Assembly (NCBI RefSeq): GCF_015351765.1
Contig: NZ_JADKQA010000002.1
Span: 142,903-206,902, forward strand
Source: Clostridium vitabionis
GTDB lineage: Bacteria > Bacillota > Clostridia > Lachnospirales > Lachnospiraceae
Reading direction: 5' to 3'
DNA: 64,000 nucleotides
Part shown: positions 54,709 to 63,753 of the stretch, one piece after another
Layout of the letters: each line of letters opens with the position of its first letter
Position numbering within the stretch: position 1 is the first letter of the stretch
Program-made: the position numbers and the translations under genes
The notes under the pieces: model-generated
Database searches by the model: none
What the model was told of the DNA's origin: nothing
The model's input: the letters and a program-made list of their open reading frames with translations, nothing else

Positions 54709-55902
54709 TTACTTGTACAACTCCATTGCACGAGCGTAGTAGATCCGCAGAAACTTATTGACGGCAGCCATTTTGGCTACGTTGTATGGTTTCCCTTCCT
54801 GTTCCTTTTTGAGCAGAAAAAGGTAAACAGGATCGTCCTGAGGTTTTGTCAGTTTGAGAGCCTGCATTACCTCAAAACAAGCTTTTCTTAGAGCCGGGTT
54901 GCCACGTTTGGAGATGTGACGATTCCGGCTCTCGAATTGTCCGGACTGATATGGCGGAGCATCATTGCCGACATAAGCATTGAGTGCTTTGCCACTGTGA
55001 AAACGGCGAATGTCACCGATTTCTCCAAGAATGATCGGTCCCAGTCGGTCCCCCACGCCGGCCATAGAACGAAGCACTTTGTACTCCGGCATGGTCTCTG
55101 CTATGATCCGCATTTGAAGATTGATCTCATCGGCAGCTTTCTGAGATGTGGATACGAGATCAACACATTGATCCTGAGTCATTGCGGATAAGGGATTTTC
55201 TCCACGGGTGGTAACACTGTTAAGGACCAACTCATAGATAGCAAGTCCCTTAGAACCGGCAAAACGATCCTTTGTCTTCTTGACGAGGACCTGATAGCTG
55301 TCCAGGAAACGTGTCTTGCCCATCTTACGGATTACATCGAAAGACTTGAAACGCTTAATGAAACGCAGAAGCACACAGTTGTCGGGATCCCTGCTTTTAA
55401 GAGGGAGAATGGTCGTAATGCCGGGCATTGTTTCATCCAGAAGGCTGAGCAGCTGAACTTTGGCAACAGTTAGGGTTGATATCCTCTGACTGTATTGCCT
55501 GGACAGAAAACGGAGATCTTCATACTTCTGATCCTGAGGAGTGTAAGGAATCAGCGAATAGGACTTCTCAAGGGCATACTGAGCGATTCGCAGAGAATCA
55601 CGTTTGTCCGTTTTCGCCTTTCTGAGTTCGGTATCGCCATACTTCTTCATCTGGTATGGATTGATCAGACAGACTGGGAGTTCCGCTTCCTGAAAGGCTT
55701 TCAGAAGTGGATAATGATAGTGGCTGGTAGGCTCCATAAGAATGGTTGGAGGTTCGGAAGTCCTCTTGATGTAATCTACCAATGCCTGCAGCTCATCAGC
55801 GACATGGTGGACATCAAAAGGTTTGGCACGGATGCTGCCATCCCCATTGAGAATGGCGACTGTACTCTTAGATTTTGATACATCAATACCAACAGCAATC
55901 AT
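54709..55902 (-). CDS. IS110-family transposase (DEDD)
   Basis: 397 residues, intact. N-terminal RuvC-like DEDD domain: Asp in VGIDVSKSKS, Glu in ILMEPTSHYHYP, and two Asp in AKTDKRDSLR. C-terminal Tnp-20-like domain: MAGVGDRLGPIILGEIGDI, GNDAPPYQSGQ with the serine nucleophile candidate, and SKRGNPALRKACF. IS110 elements lack terminal inverted repeats and use a bridge RNA from their non-coding end for target choice. The strain likely carries an active copy. Confidence 0.93.
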   Translation of the reverse strand: MIAVGIDVSKSKSTVAILNGDGSIRAKPFDVHHVADELQALVDYIKRTSEPPTILMEPTSHYHYPLLKAFQEAELPVCLINPYQMKKYGDTELRKAKTDKRDSLRIAQYALEKSYSLIPYTPQDQKYEDLRFLSRQYSQRISTLTVAKVQLLSLLDETMPGITTILPLKSRDPDNCVLLRFIKRFKSFDVIRKMGKTRFLDSYQVLVKKTKDRFAGSKGLAIYELVLNSVTTRGENPLSAMTQDQCVDLVSTSQKAADEINLQMRIIAETMPEYKVLRSMAGVGDRLGPIILGEIGDIRRFHSGKALNAYVGNDAPPYQSGQFESRNRHISKRGNPALRKACFEVMQALKLTKPQDDPVYLFLLKKEQEGKPYNVAKMAAVNKFLRIYYARAMELYK

Positions 55903-56150
55903 GAGAAAGACGCTCCTTTCGTAAGTGGTTTATGATTGGATCCAGCTCTTCAAGGTTCACTCATATTCTTTCGTTAAACGGGAGAAGCATTCTTTCCCAA
56001 CTTGCTGAATCGAATGTAGAACGATGAAGGCGGGCTGACACATTTAACTTCGGGCGTGGTGTCCCAATCGGAAATTACGTCAGACCAATCACCTTCATCA
56101 TAAAGAAAGAGCAGAGACTATGAAAGCCTCTACTCATATATTAAGAATCG
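55903..56150 (-). ncRNA. Candidate IS110 bridge RNA region
   Basis: Non-coding DNA directly upstream of the IS110 transposase start, on the same strand. This is where IS110-group elements encode the bridge RNA. On the minus strand GATGAAGG (56092-56099) pairs with CCTTCATC (56023-56030), enclosing about 60 nt, which would make one large stem-loop. Boundaries of the element and RNA are not determined. Confidence 0.4.
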
Positions 56151-56241
56151 GAATTAATCGATGAATCAAAGGGGATATGCTCCGGTGAATGAGTGCACAT
56201 TTATTGTAAATTAACAGAATAGTTTTAAAATAAAAATTGTG

Positions 56242-56267
56242 TCTGTTCAGGGGGCGATCCGAACAGA
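56242..56267. promoter_or_regulatory. Inverted repeat upstream of rpiR-type gene
   Basis: TCTGTTC (56242-56248) and GAACAGA (56261-56267) with a 12-bp spacer, just before a TATAAT (56274-56279). A candidate autoregulatory operator; the -35 is poor. Confidence 0.45.
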
Positions 56268-56321
56268 GCGATTTATAATGGTAAGGGGTTGAATCCAGCA
56301 GAGGTGGGAGGGGTGTTTGTT

Positions 56322-57191
56322 ATGACAGATTCAGAGAATTTAATTGCAAAGATAAAAGTACTATACGGAACGCTCCCCTCAAGACAAAAGCACCTATGTC
56401 ATTATATTATGGCGAATGCCCAGACTGTATGTACTATGCCGATCAATGAGCTATCAGATCGTGCCTCGGTTGGACGTGCAACAATAATGCGCTTTATCAA
56501 TGAATTAGGATTCGATTCCTATATTTGCTTTAAACAAAAATTATATGAATCGATGACTGTCCACTTTGTCGCGGATCATGTGTCAAATCCCTTTTTTTGG
56601 CCGGATAAAATAACAAAAGAAAAAACCACAGATTCTTTGAATGATTGCTGCAAAGAATCTGTGGTCTTGATGCAGGAAACAGCCAAGACGATAAATCGTT
56701 CGGAGTTTCACCGTTTTATCGATATCTTGCTTGATGCTTCTAGAGTCAATACTCTTGCTTTTCGCACATCTTATCCGTTGGCTGAATATGTTTATATACA
56801 GCTCAGCCAATTTTTGGACAATGTTCGAAATTTGAGTCTCAGTGAAAGCTTAAGCTTTGACGCAGCGCTAAAATTCAGTAAGGGTGATGTTGTATTGATT
56901 TTATCCAGCAATCCGACGACAACAACATCAATTAGAATTGCGGAACTTTGTGATCAGAAGCATATACCGGTTTTGGTTATCACGGATTATTCAAAGTCAT
57001 CATTGCTTAAGTTTGCTACCAGTGCTCTAATTACAGCAAGGTCAGAATCTACTAGACTCTCTATTCTTCCAATTCTATTTCTGTTAGAAGCGATTTTTAA
57101 CGAGTTAGGTGTTCGGATGGCTCCAGTATCTGTTAATAGTGTTGAGCTCACAAATCGATTTTTAATGAACAATAAAGTTATCATGGATTGA
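56322..57191 (+). CDS. RpiR/MurR-family transcriptional regulator
   Basis: 289 residues from MTDSENLIAKIKVLYGTLPS, set by GGGAGGGG 8 nt upstream. N-terminal HTH_6 domain (PINELSDRASVGRATIMRFI, about 30-60), then a SIS-type sugar-phosphate-binding domain (about 125-270) with SKGDVVLILSSNPTTTTSI. It converges with the nhaC gene and overlaps it by 30 nt. It may regulate the gltS-OCD-nhaC operon; RpiR proteins usually sense phosphosugars, so the effector here is uncertain. Confidence 0.88.
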   Translation: MTDSENLIAKIKVLYGTLPSRQKHLCHYIMANAQTVCTMPINELSDRASVGRATIMRFINELGFDSYICFKQKLYESMTVHFVADHVSNPFFWPDKITKEKTTDSLNDCCKESVVLMQETAKTINRSEFHRFIDILLDASRVNTLAFRTSYPLAEYVYIQLSQFLDNVRNLSLSESLSFDAALKFSKGDVVLILSSNPTTTTSIRIAELCDQKHIPVLVITDYSKSSLLKFATSALITARSESTRLSILPILFLLEAIFNELGVRMAPVSVNSVELTNRFLMNNKVIMD

Positions 57192-58571
57192 GGAGTTGCG
57201 TTTTGGGGGCAAATAGCCGAGAAGAATCATCCCCAGCGGGACAAGTATATTCAGAAATGTAAATTTAATATACTCAGCTCCAGCGACTCCTAGTACCGTT
57301 GATAGAAAAATTCCGCAAGTGCTCCAAGGAATGAGAGGCGAGAAAGAACCGGCTCCACTTCCGATGGCAAGTGCAAGTTCTTGTTGGCTAATACCATGTT
57401 TTTTGCAAGGCTCTTTGAACATGCTTTCGGGTAAAACGACAGCAACATAAGAATCTGCCATGATCATGGTGGTCAATAATGTTGATATAATAATTGTAAG
57501 AATAATATCGCCCTTTCGATGTAATCGCTGGATTAATGGATTCATAAATGCATCCATCAATCCGGTTGCTTCCATAGCACCCCCTAACATCATGCCGACT
57601 AATGCAAGTACTAATGTTGATTGAATTGCTCCAATCCCGCCAACTGTTAGTAATGAATCAAGAAAAGTATTTCCACTGTTTAAGACATTGCCGTAATAGC
57701 AACTATTGAAGATTTCTTGAAGGGTTTTCCCCTGGATAAATGCAGCTTGAAAAATACCGGCCAAAATTCCAATGGTTATACTCGGAATTGCGGAAAGCTT
57801 CATAATAATGCATCCAAACAGCAAGATCGCCGGTATAAAGTCGAGTAGATTGATGCGAAATACATTTCCAATCAATTCTGATAGGGAAGCAATCTGGATT
57901 GTAATATCACAGTTGTTGCGATAATTCAAACTTATGATAGCCAGAATGAGTGCGGTAGCCCCAATGCAAATTGAATTGATTAAAATTGCGTTCTTGGAAT
58001 TTTTTGTTACACTTATATTTGTGACAGATGCAACGAGATTACACATATCAGATATTGGAGATATCCTATCACCGATATAACAGCCTGAAATAATTGCGCC
58101 AGCTGCTATTCCGACCGGAAATCCCATGATTTTTGCAATACTGACCAGGGCAAGGCCGACTGTTCCTGCAGCTCCCCAAGAACCGAGCACCATGGACACA
58201 ATACCGCTCAATAACATACTTCCAACAAGAAAATTGGTAGGAGTGAGCAGCTTAAGGCCATAATAAATCATTGCTGGAACTACACCGCTGATTACCCATA
58301 CGCCGATCAGGCAGCCAATCAGAACAAGAATCGCGCAAGCTCCCAATGCTTGACTCATTCCGTCGATCATCCCTTTTTCAATGGAATCCCATGAAGTGCC
58401 ATCAGCGAGGCCTACGATGGAAACGATCACGCATCCAGCCATTAAAGCAACGTGTGGTTGAACTTGAAGGCCAATAATCAGAAGTGCTGCCACTGCAGCA
58501 AACACGAGAAGAGTGATTCCCGCAGTGGCAAAAGACATTTTCTTATTGCGAGTGCATTTAGTATCTTCCAT
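57162..58571 (-). CDS. NhaC-family Na+/H+ antiporter
   Basis: 469 residues with about 11-12 membrane segments. NhaC hallmarks are GSWGAAGTVGLALVSIAKIMG, SGCYIGDRISPISDMCNLVAS (ion-site region) and LIPWSTCGIFLSTVLGVAG. Members exchange Na+ for H+, or malate/lactate in some clades. It is the last gene of the operon starting with the GltS-like symporter, whose sodium import it could balance. Its 3' end overlaps the convergent rpiR gene. Confidence 0.88.
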   Translation of the reverse strand: MEDTKCTRNKKMSFATAGITLLVFAAVAALLIIGLQVQPHVALMAGCVIVSIVGLADGTSWDSIEKGMIDGMSQALGACAILVLIGCLIGVWVISGVVPAMIYYGLKLLTPTNFLVGSMLLSGIVSMVLGSWGAAGTVGLALVSIAKIMGFPVGIAAGAIISGCYIGDRISPISDMCNLVASVTNISVTKNSKNAILINSICIGATALILAIISLNYRNNCDITIQIASLSELIGNVFRINLLDFIPAILLFGCIIMKLSAIPSITIGILAGIFQAAFIQGKTLQEIFNSCYYGNVLNSGNTFLDSLLTVGGIGAIQSTLVLALVGMMLGGAMEATGLMDAFMNPLIQRLHRKGDIILTIIISTLLTTMIMADSYVAVVLPESMFKEPCKKHGISQQELALAIGSGAGSFSPLIPWSTCGIFLSTVLGVAGAEYIKFTFLNILVPLGMILLGYLPPKRNSSIHDNFIVH

Positions 58572-58582
58572 TTTTTACATAA

Positions 58583-59704
58583 TTATAATTTGTAAGGTGT
58601 GTCCCACAGATTTAACTTTGTTCCAATGCCCATTTTTGCCGCATTATGATAAATTTCAGTTCCCCAAGCAACATCGGATACTGGCATTCCGCCCATCGCA
58701 AAAATGATTTGCTCATCATGACTTTGTCTACCGGGTACTTTACCAGCAATAATATCACCAATGTTTGTGACATCACCCCACGTCATCAGACCTTCATCGA
58801 TATATTCCATCATATAGCTACTGATGATTCCCACCAATTCGTGGAAGTTTCCTTGAACTTTTTTGTAATCATGCCAAAGCATATGCATTTTCTTATTATC
58901 AATGATTTTTCGAGCTTTTAGCATGAATTCTTTAGGGACTTCCATTTCTGCGGGAAGAGAGAGCAATACCCCTGGTTTGAGCCAATGATCATCAATAAAA
59001 GGTTTTGCCGATCCAGATGTTGCACTGGTTATGATATCAGCATCACGGACGGTTTCTTCAATGCTTTTTGTGATAACCGTTTTCATGTCGGGAAATACTT
59101 TTTGAATATACTTACTCATATTTTCTGCTGACTGTGGAATGACATCATATATTTTAGCGAGCTTTAAATTCGGGCATGCATCCTTGATTGCAGTTACACA
59201 TGCTCTATTGATGACTCCGCAGCCAATTACACCGACTACTTCTGAGTCAGGGTTAGCCAAATATTTTACGCCAACTCCCGGAACGGCTCCAGTTCTCATC
59301 GAACTGATTAAATTACCGCTCATATACGCGACTGGCGCTCCGGTATCTGGATCATTAAGAGTCACCATTAAAATGGACCTGGGAAGCCCCTTTTTGATAT
59401 TTTCACGGTTTGAACCATACCATTTACAGCCAGCCATATTGAAGCGGCCGCCGAGATAAGCGGGCATCGCCATAAAACGGCGGTCAGCGCTTGCAACGGG
59501 CATATTCGGGAATGGAGAAGTTAACGGCGGTGTAATTTCGATCCCGTGGGAATTACGATTGGGACCACCCATCAAATAATCGCCTTTCCCGAGAAGCTCA
59601 AACATTTCTTCCATTACTCCAATACAGCGATGCATATCTGTTACACCTGCCTTGACCATATCGTCCTGATTTAAATATAAGAAATCAATTTTCGTGTTTG
59701 CCAT
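58583..59704 (-). CDS. Ornithine cyclodeaminase / mu-crystallin family protein
   Basis: 373 residues. The NAD(P) motif VVGVIGCGVINRACVTAIKD is at about 155-175. The substrate-side segments CKWYGSNRENI and MSGNLISSMRTGAVPGVGVKY match the OCD/mu-crystallin fold, including the Lys and Arg positions that bind the carboxylate. It is longer than bacterial ornithine cyclodeaminase, with extra loops (LMGGPNRNSHG). It probably acts on an amino or imino acid delivered by the neighbouring GltS-like carrier. The exact reaction is unknown. Confidence 0.85.
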   Translation of the reverse strand: MANTKIDFLYLNQDDMVKAGVTDMHRCIGVMEEMFELLGKGDYLMGGPNRNSHGIEITPPLTSPFPNMPVASADRRFMAMPAYLGGRFNMAGCKWYGSNRENIKKGLPRSILMVTLNDPDTGAPVAYMSGNLISSMRTGAVPGVGVKYLANPDSEVVGVIGCGVINRACVTAIKDACPNLKLAKIYDVIPQSAENMSKYIQKVFPDMKTVITKSIEETVRDADIITSATSGSAKPFIDDHWLKPGVLLSLPAEMEVPKEFMLKARKIIDNKKMHMLWHDYKKVQGNFHELVGIISSYMMEYIDEGLMTWGDVTNIGDIIAGKVPGRQSHDEQIIFAMGGMPVSDVAWGTEIYHNAAKMGIGTKLNLWDTPYKL

Positions 59705-59755
59705 AAAATAGCCTCCTGTTCTAAATGCTGCGTATTATTAGTAGGTTAAATGTTA

Positions 59756-61111
59756 TCAATCACTGCGTCCCTCATGGATAGCTTCTCTGCCCGCCAGAGG
59801 CAGGTGATACCACCATCCACATTTCTTGGCTATGACAAGCGAAACAATGACTATAGCCGATGCCACTAAACCAAATAGTATTCCCTGTCCGGACATCATC
59901 ATGTATGGTCCGACAGACCATGCAATCAATTCGAAGAATGTCTGGATGGATTCAACAAATCCGGTATCTGGCAGGGTGCCTGATTCCTGGTTAGGATCAC
60001 AAATACGAAGGAGTAACATTCCAATTGCGAAGACGCCGGTGGAATAACCATAGACAAAAATAGATCTTTCAAACCAGCTCTTCCTATTCATACGCGGTCC
60101 GAAATAGTAAACAGTAGCCCAACAGATAATAATGCCAAGAATTAAAAGGATTACTAAGGGAACAGCATATTCCACAATGATAGAAATCTTAATTTTGGCA
60201 ACGCCGAAGAAAACGATGAAATCTGTGCACGTTCCAGCAATGCGGTCGGTGATTCGGAAATCCACATAATCCATAATTCCTGTTGGTTTAAGAAGCGCGG
60301 CCATAACAAGGGCGATGAGAAATCCAATGGCATATTCCGGAAGCCAGATTCCGGTCTTATTCCCAAGCCAACTGCAAAACCAAATTCCAGCAGCGGTCGG
60401 CATCAGCATTATGGCTAAATGCCAAAAAAGTGGATCTAGGGAAATGGAGGAAATTGTATTACGCCCCATAATGTCCCGATTGCCAGGAGAAATTAATCCT
60501 GTACGAAGATCTTCGCTGATATTGCTGAAATCCTTGATGTATTGTGTATAGCCTTTTCGTGCAGCCCACTTGATAAAAATGATTCCGCCAAAAATACCCG
60601 TAATAATTCCAGCAGTAGCGAATGTCATCGCGATATCTGTTGCACCGACGAATCCGAGCTTTTCAAAAGTTGATCCAACAGCAGCCGCAGTTCCGTGACC
60701 ACCCATGAATCCAGCAGCTAGCAATAAGCCAAAACCATCATTGACGCCCATATGGGCTTTGGTCAGGAACAAACAACATATTAATACCGGAATGGAAAAC
60801 TGGAGTGCCCATGTTGCGAGTTTGTAAAAAAAATAACTTCCTAAGCGTTCGCCTTCTGCTTTGTTGAATGTGATACCTGGAAGACCAACCGCAACAAAGG
60901 ACATGACAACTAAAGTCCATGTGTAATCTCCAGAATACTCTGACCAATGCAGAACATTAAGAAATTGATCACCTAAAAAGAGCGCGATTAAGCCTCCTAA
61001 TAGAGAAGCAGGAATAAACATCTTTTGAAAAATACGCACTTTTGCGCGAAATATTTGCGCTATCCAGGTGATTAACGCTGCGATTGTGAAATCATAGATG
61101 ATAGAAACCAT
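59756..61111 (-). CDS. GltS-like sodium/glutamate-type symporter
   Basis: 451 residues with about 12 membrane segments. GltS features are IPASLLGGLIALFLGDQF, VVMSFVAVGLPG, AAGFMGGHGTAAAVGSTFEK (re-entrant loop) and MMSGQGILFG. GAGAGGGGG lies before the ATG. It is the first gene of the minus-strand operon with OCD and NhaC. It probably imports an amino acid with Na+. Whether that is glutamate is not certain. Confidence 0.85.
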   Translation of the reverse strand: MVSIIYDFTIAALITWIAQIFRAKVRIFQKMFIPASLLGGLIALFLGDQFLNVLHWSEYSGDYTWTLVVMSFVAVGLPGITFNKAEGERLGSYFFYKLATWALQFSIPVLICCLFLTKAHMGVNDGFGLLLAAGFMGGHGTAAAVGSTFEKLGFVGATDIAMTFATAGIITGIFGGIIFIKWAARKGYTQYIKDFSNISEDLRTGLISPGNRDIMGRNTISSISLDPLFWHLAIMLMPTAAGIWFCSWLGNKTGIWLPEYAIGFLIALVMAALLKPTGIMDYVDFRITDRIAGTCTDFIVFFGVAKIKISIIVEYAVPLVILLILGIIICWATVYYFGPRMNRKSWFERSIFVYGYSTGVFAIGMLLLRICDPNQESGTLPDTGFVESIQTFFELIAWSVGPYMMMSGQGILFGLVASAIVIVSLVIAKKCGWWYHLPLAGREAIHEGRSD

Positions 61112-61231
61112 ATTTTCGCCCCCTCTCTGATTTGATAGTACTTTTTAATATTGTTGCTTTTGTCCGATCGGATTATTTATTTCAGTTATTCAATACTCTG
61201 ATTCCAAAATAGACACAATAATATGAGAAAA

Positions 61232-61251
61232 ATAACCAGATATTTGGTTAT
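61232..61251. promoter_or_regulatory. Inverted repeat upstream of gltS-like gene
   Basis: ATAACCA-gatatt-TGGTTAT has perfect 7-bp arms, in the promoter-proximal region about 125 bp before the start. A candidate operator. Confidence 0.45.
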
Positions 61252-61302
61252 AACAACAAAATAGCGCAAGGAGAATATGGCAAAAATGATGAATAATTAA
61301 CT

Positions 61303-61338
61303 TTTTTGGTAAATTGTATATATAAATAATACCAAAAA
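61303..61338. promoter_or_regulatory. Second inverted repeat upstream of gltS-like gene
   Basis: TTTTTGGTA (61303-61311) and TACCAAAAA (61330-61338) with an 18-bp AT-only centre. The arms share TGGTTA/TGGTA-like cores with the 61232 repeat, so the same protein might bind both. A hairpin at 61359-61382 (CAAGGTTCC/GGAACCTTG) follows. Confidence 0.4.
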
Positions 61339-61465
61339 TGATTGGAACTGTTGCTCAACAAGGTTCCACTCGCGGAACCTTGTTTGCTTGGCAATAGCAA
61401 TAGATTCTGAACTTCTTCCAAATGTCACACTCAACTGAAAATTCCACTCTGATTTTTCTCAAAAT

Positions 61466-61510
61466 AGCCCGGAAAATCAACGAAAACTGTTGATTTTCCG
61501 GGCTGTTTTT
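61466..61510 (+). terminator. Strong orphan terminator
   Basis: A 16-bp perfect stem AGCCCGGAAAATCAAC/GTTGATTTTCCGGGCT with a 7-nt loop, then GTTTTT. No gene precedes it on the plus strand for 4 kb, so it may be a remnant of earlier DNA. It insulates the adjacent IS. TTGACT and TATAAT follow at 61514-61543 but with a 19-bp spacer. Confidence 0.75.
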
Positions 61511-61671
61511 GTGTTGACTTCCAATAAAACGGATAACGTATAATGAGTTTCGCAAATTCAATTGTGAACTCTTCAACTGAGTTCCACTAAAAGTTCCATT
61601 TCAACTTTGGACTCTAAAAAAGTAAGGAAATATGCGGGTTCCAGCCATTGCAGAAATGAATCGGCAGTGGT

Positions 61672-61700
61672 ATATTTAGTGTAACGGTTACACTAAATAT
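61672..61700. promoter_or_regulatory. 29-bp palindrome before the IS transposase
   Basis: ATATTTAGTGTAAC and GTTACACTAAATAT are perfect 14-bp arms around one G, ending 10 bp before the transposase ATG. Its core TTTAGTGTAAC is also the inner half of the right terminal repeat (63643-63653). This suggests that the transposase binds here too. Confidence 0.75.
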
Positions 61701-61710
61701 TGGAGGAGCC

Positions 61711-63447
61711 ATGTACCTCAATACCACGGTCAAAATACCGGAAATGAAAGGCAAAATCATTTCCAAGAAAAAAGGTGAAACGACGTATATCCTGTACCAG
61801 TATGGCAGCGAATACCATCCGGATAAGCAGTACGCTGTCCCTCTGCGGACGATTGTCGGGAAGGTATCCCCAGCGGATTCGTCACTCATGTTTCCAAACG
61901 AAAAGTTTCAGGTTTATTTTCCGGATGCCGAGATTCCGGATGTACTCCCGTTTGCATACCGAAGCTGCTGTCTGAAGATCGGCTCGTGTGTCATCATCCG
62001 GAAGGTACTCGATGAATATAAACTTGTGCCGATGCTCAGAAAGCGTTTTGGCGATGATACCGGCCTTATACTGGACCTCGTTTCCTATCTGATCGTCGAT
62101 GAAGAAAACGCCGGACAGTATTATCCTGATTTCGCCTTCACTCATCCCCTCTATTCAGAGAAGATGACGATCTACAGCGATTCCAAGGTCAGCAGGCTTC
62201 TGAAATCAATCACGAAAGATCAGTGCATCGGATTTCTGGATGACTGGAATCAGAACCGGGATCACAGGAGCAGGATCTATATCTCCTATGATTCCACCAA
62301 CAAAAACTGCGAGGCCGGGGATATCGACATCGTTGAATTCGGAAAAGCCAAGGACGATAAAGGCCTTCCGGTATTCAATCTCTCGATCGCTATGGATAAA
62401 TCCAACCGGGTGCCGCTCTTCTATGAAGAGTATCCTGGTTCTGTTGCGGATGTTTCCCAGCTCACCTTCATGGTCGACAAGGTCATGGAGTATAACTACA
62501 AGAAGATCGGTTTCATTCTTGACCGGGGCTATTTTAGTAAGGAAAACATCCAATATATAGATGAGAACGATTATACTTTCATCATCATGTGCAAAGGCTG
62601 CAAGGCACTGGTTTCGTCATTGATCCTTGAAAAACAGGGCACTTTTGAAACAAAGCGGGAATCAGCCATTCGTGCTTACAAAGTTTACGGAACAACGACT
62701 GCCGCAAAACTCTATGAGGATGATACGAAAGAGAGATACTTCCATATCTTTTATAATCCATCAAGACAGGCTGCCGAGCGTGAGCACCTGGAGCAGAGGA
62801 TTGAAAAGTTCCGGCAGTTTCTCGACAAACACATCGGAAAAGAAGCAAAATTCGGCAAGACCTATCAGGAATACTTTCATCTGCACTACGACCGGAAGGG
62901 ACATTTCCAGGGTGCAGATGAAAGAACCGATGTGATCGAGCGGCAGCTGCAGCTCTGCGGATACTTCTGCATCATCACATCCGAGAAGATGACAGCCACT
63001 CAGGCATTGGTTCAGTACAAAGGAAGAGATATCTCCGAGAAACTGTTCCGCTCCGACAAGACTTTTATCGGTTCTCAGAGCGAACGGGTCCACTCATCCG
63101 AGAGTATGTCGTCCAAGATCTTTCTTGAGTTCATTGCGCTGATCGTCCGCAATCGGATTTACAACCTTCTTAAGGAGCAGATGATCCGATTGGAAACCAG
63201 ACAGAAGTATATGACAGTTCCGGCAGCGATCCGGGAACTCGAAAAGATCGAGATGGTCCGCCGCAATAACAACACCTATAAACTGGATCATGCAGTTACC
63301 AAAACCCAGAAGATTATCCTCAGTTCCTTCGGGCTGGGAGATGCCGATATCCGGAAAAACGCTGAGGAGTACAGCAGACTGTTAAGCGTGGCACAAGCAT
63401 TCGAGAGTAAGGAGGAACCTGACAATGGCGAGGAAGAAATCGACTGA
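61711..63447 (+). CDS. IS4/IS1634-type DDE transposase
   Basis: 578 residues, intact. Likely triad: Asp in IYISYDSTNKNC (about 194), Asp in IGFILDRGYFSKENI (about 271) and Glu near GRDISEKLFRSDKTFIGS (about 435). YEEYPGSVADVSQL is a typical IS4-clade segment. GGAGGAG lies just before the ATG, inside the palindrome's downstream edge. The C-terminal end is acidic and overlaps the accessory gene by 23 nt. Confidence 0.9.
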   Translation: MYLNTTVKIPEMKGKIISKKKGETTYILYQYGSEYHPDKQYAVPLRTIVGKVSPADSSLMFPNEKFQVYFPDAEIPDVLPFAYRSCCLKIGSCVIIRKVLDEYKLVPMLRKRFGDDTGLILDLVSYLIVDEENAGQYYPDFAFTHPLYSEKMTIYSDSKVSRLLKSITKDQCIGFLDDWNQNRDHRSRIYISYDSTNKNCEAGDIDIVEFGKAKDDKGLPVFNLSIAMDKSNRVPLFYEEYPGSVADVSQLTFMVDKVMEYNYKKIGFILDRGYFSKENIQYIDENDYTFIIMCKGCKALVSSLILEKQGTFETKRESAIRAYKVYGTTTAAKLYEDDTKERYFHIFYNPSRQAAEREHLEQRIEKFRQFLDKHIGKEAKFGKTYQEYFHLHYDRKGHFQGADERTDVIERQLQLCGYFCIITSEKMTATQALVQYKGRDISEKLFRSDKTFIGSQSERVHSSESMSSKIFLEFIALIVRNRIYNLLKEQMIRLETRQKYMTVPAAIRELEKIEMVRRNNNTYKLDHAVTKTQKIILSSFGLGDADIRKNAEEYSRLLSVAQAFESKEEPDNGEEEID

Positions 63448-63637
63448 AAGCATCGATGCTGAAATCAACAAGGTCAAATCCGATATGTCCAGGCTGCAGG
63501 ACAGATATGATAAACTCGCAGACAAACTTAAGGGACTTCAGGAACAGAAACGGCGGATTGAAGCTGATGTCATCATGGATGCTTACCTCAAGAGCGGCAA
63601 GAGTCTTGATGAGATCATGACGTTTCTGAATCCCTGA
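63425..63637 (+). CDS. Small coiled-coil accessory protein of the IS
   Basis: 70 residues from MARKKSTESIDAEINKVKSD, with AAGGAGG 9 nt upstream. Residues about 8-48 are a heptad-patterned coiled coil (MSRLQDRYDKLADKLKGLQE), and the end is IMDAYLKSGKSLDEIMTFLNP. The layout resembles the DUF4315-type small proteins of conjugative elements, from memory. It overlaps the transposase and lies inside the terminal repeats, so it moves with the IS. It may be a regulator or transposition cofactor. Confidence 0.8.
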   Translation: MARKKSTESIDAEINKVKSDMSRLQDRYDKLADKLKGLQEQKRRIEADVIMDAYLKSGKSLDEIMTFLNP

Positions 63638-63753
63638 AGGCGTTTAGTGTAACTTTTTTGCAGAGTTCACATCAATTGAACAAAAATAGACATAGTCTAT
63701 TGCCATCGGTAAAATTAAGTTACCACACAAAATCCACCAAGGAGGCAATTACT

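Larger units (their letters stand above)
61563..63671. mobile_element. IS4/IS1634-type insertion sequence, complete
   Basis: 2109 bp bounded by 29-bp inverted repeats (61563-61591 and 63643-63671), identical at 24 of 29 positions; each starts TGTGAACTCT and ends CACTAAA. TCAAT flanks both sides (61558-61562 and 63672-63676) as a 5-bp target duplication. It carries a transposase and a small coiled-coil gene. It is a different element from the one in dctQ. It inserted about 80 bp upstream of an IS256-type transposase. Confidence 0.93.
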
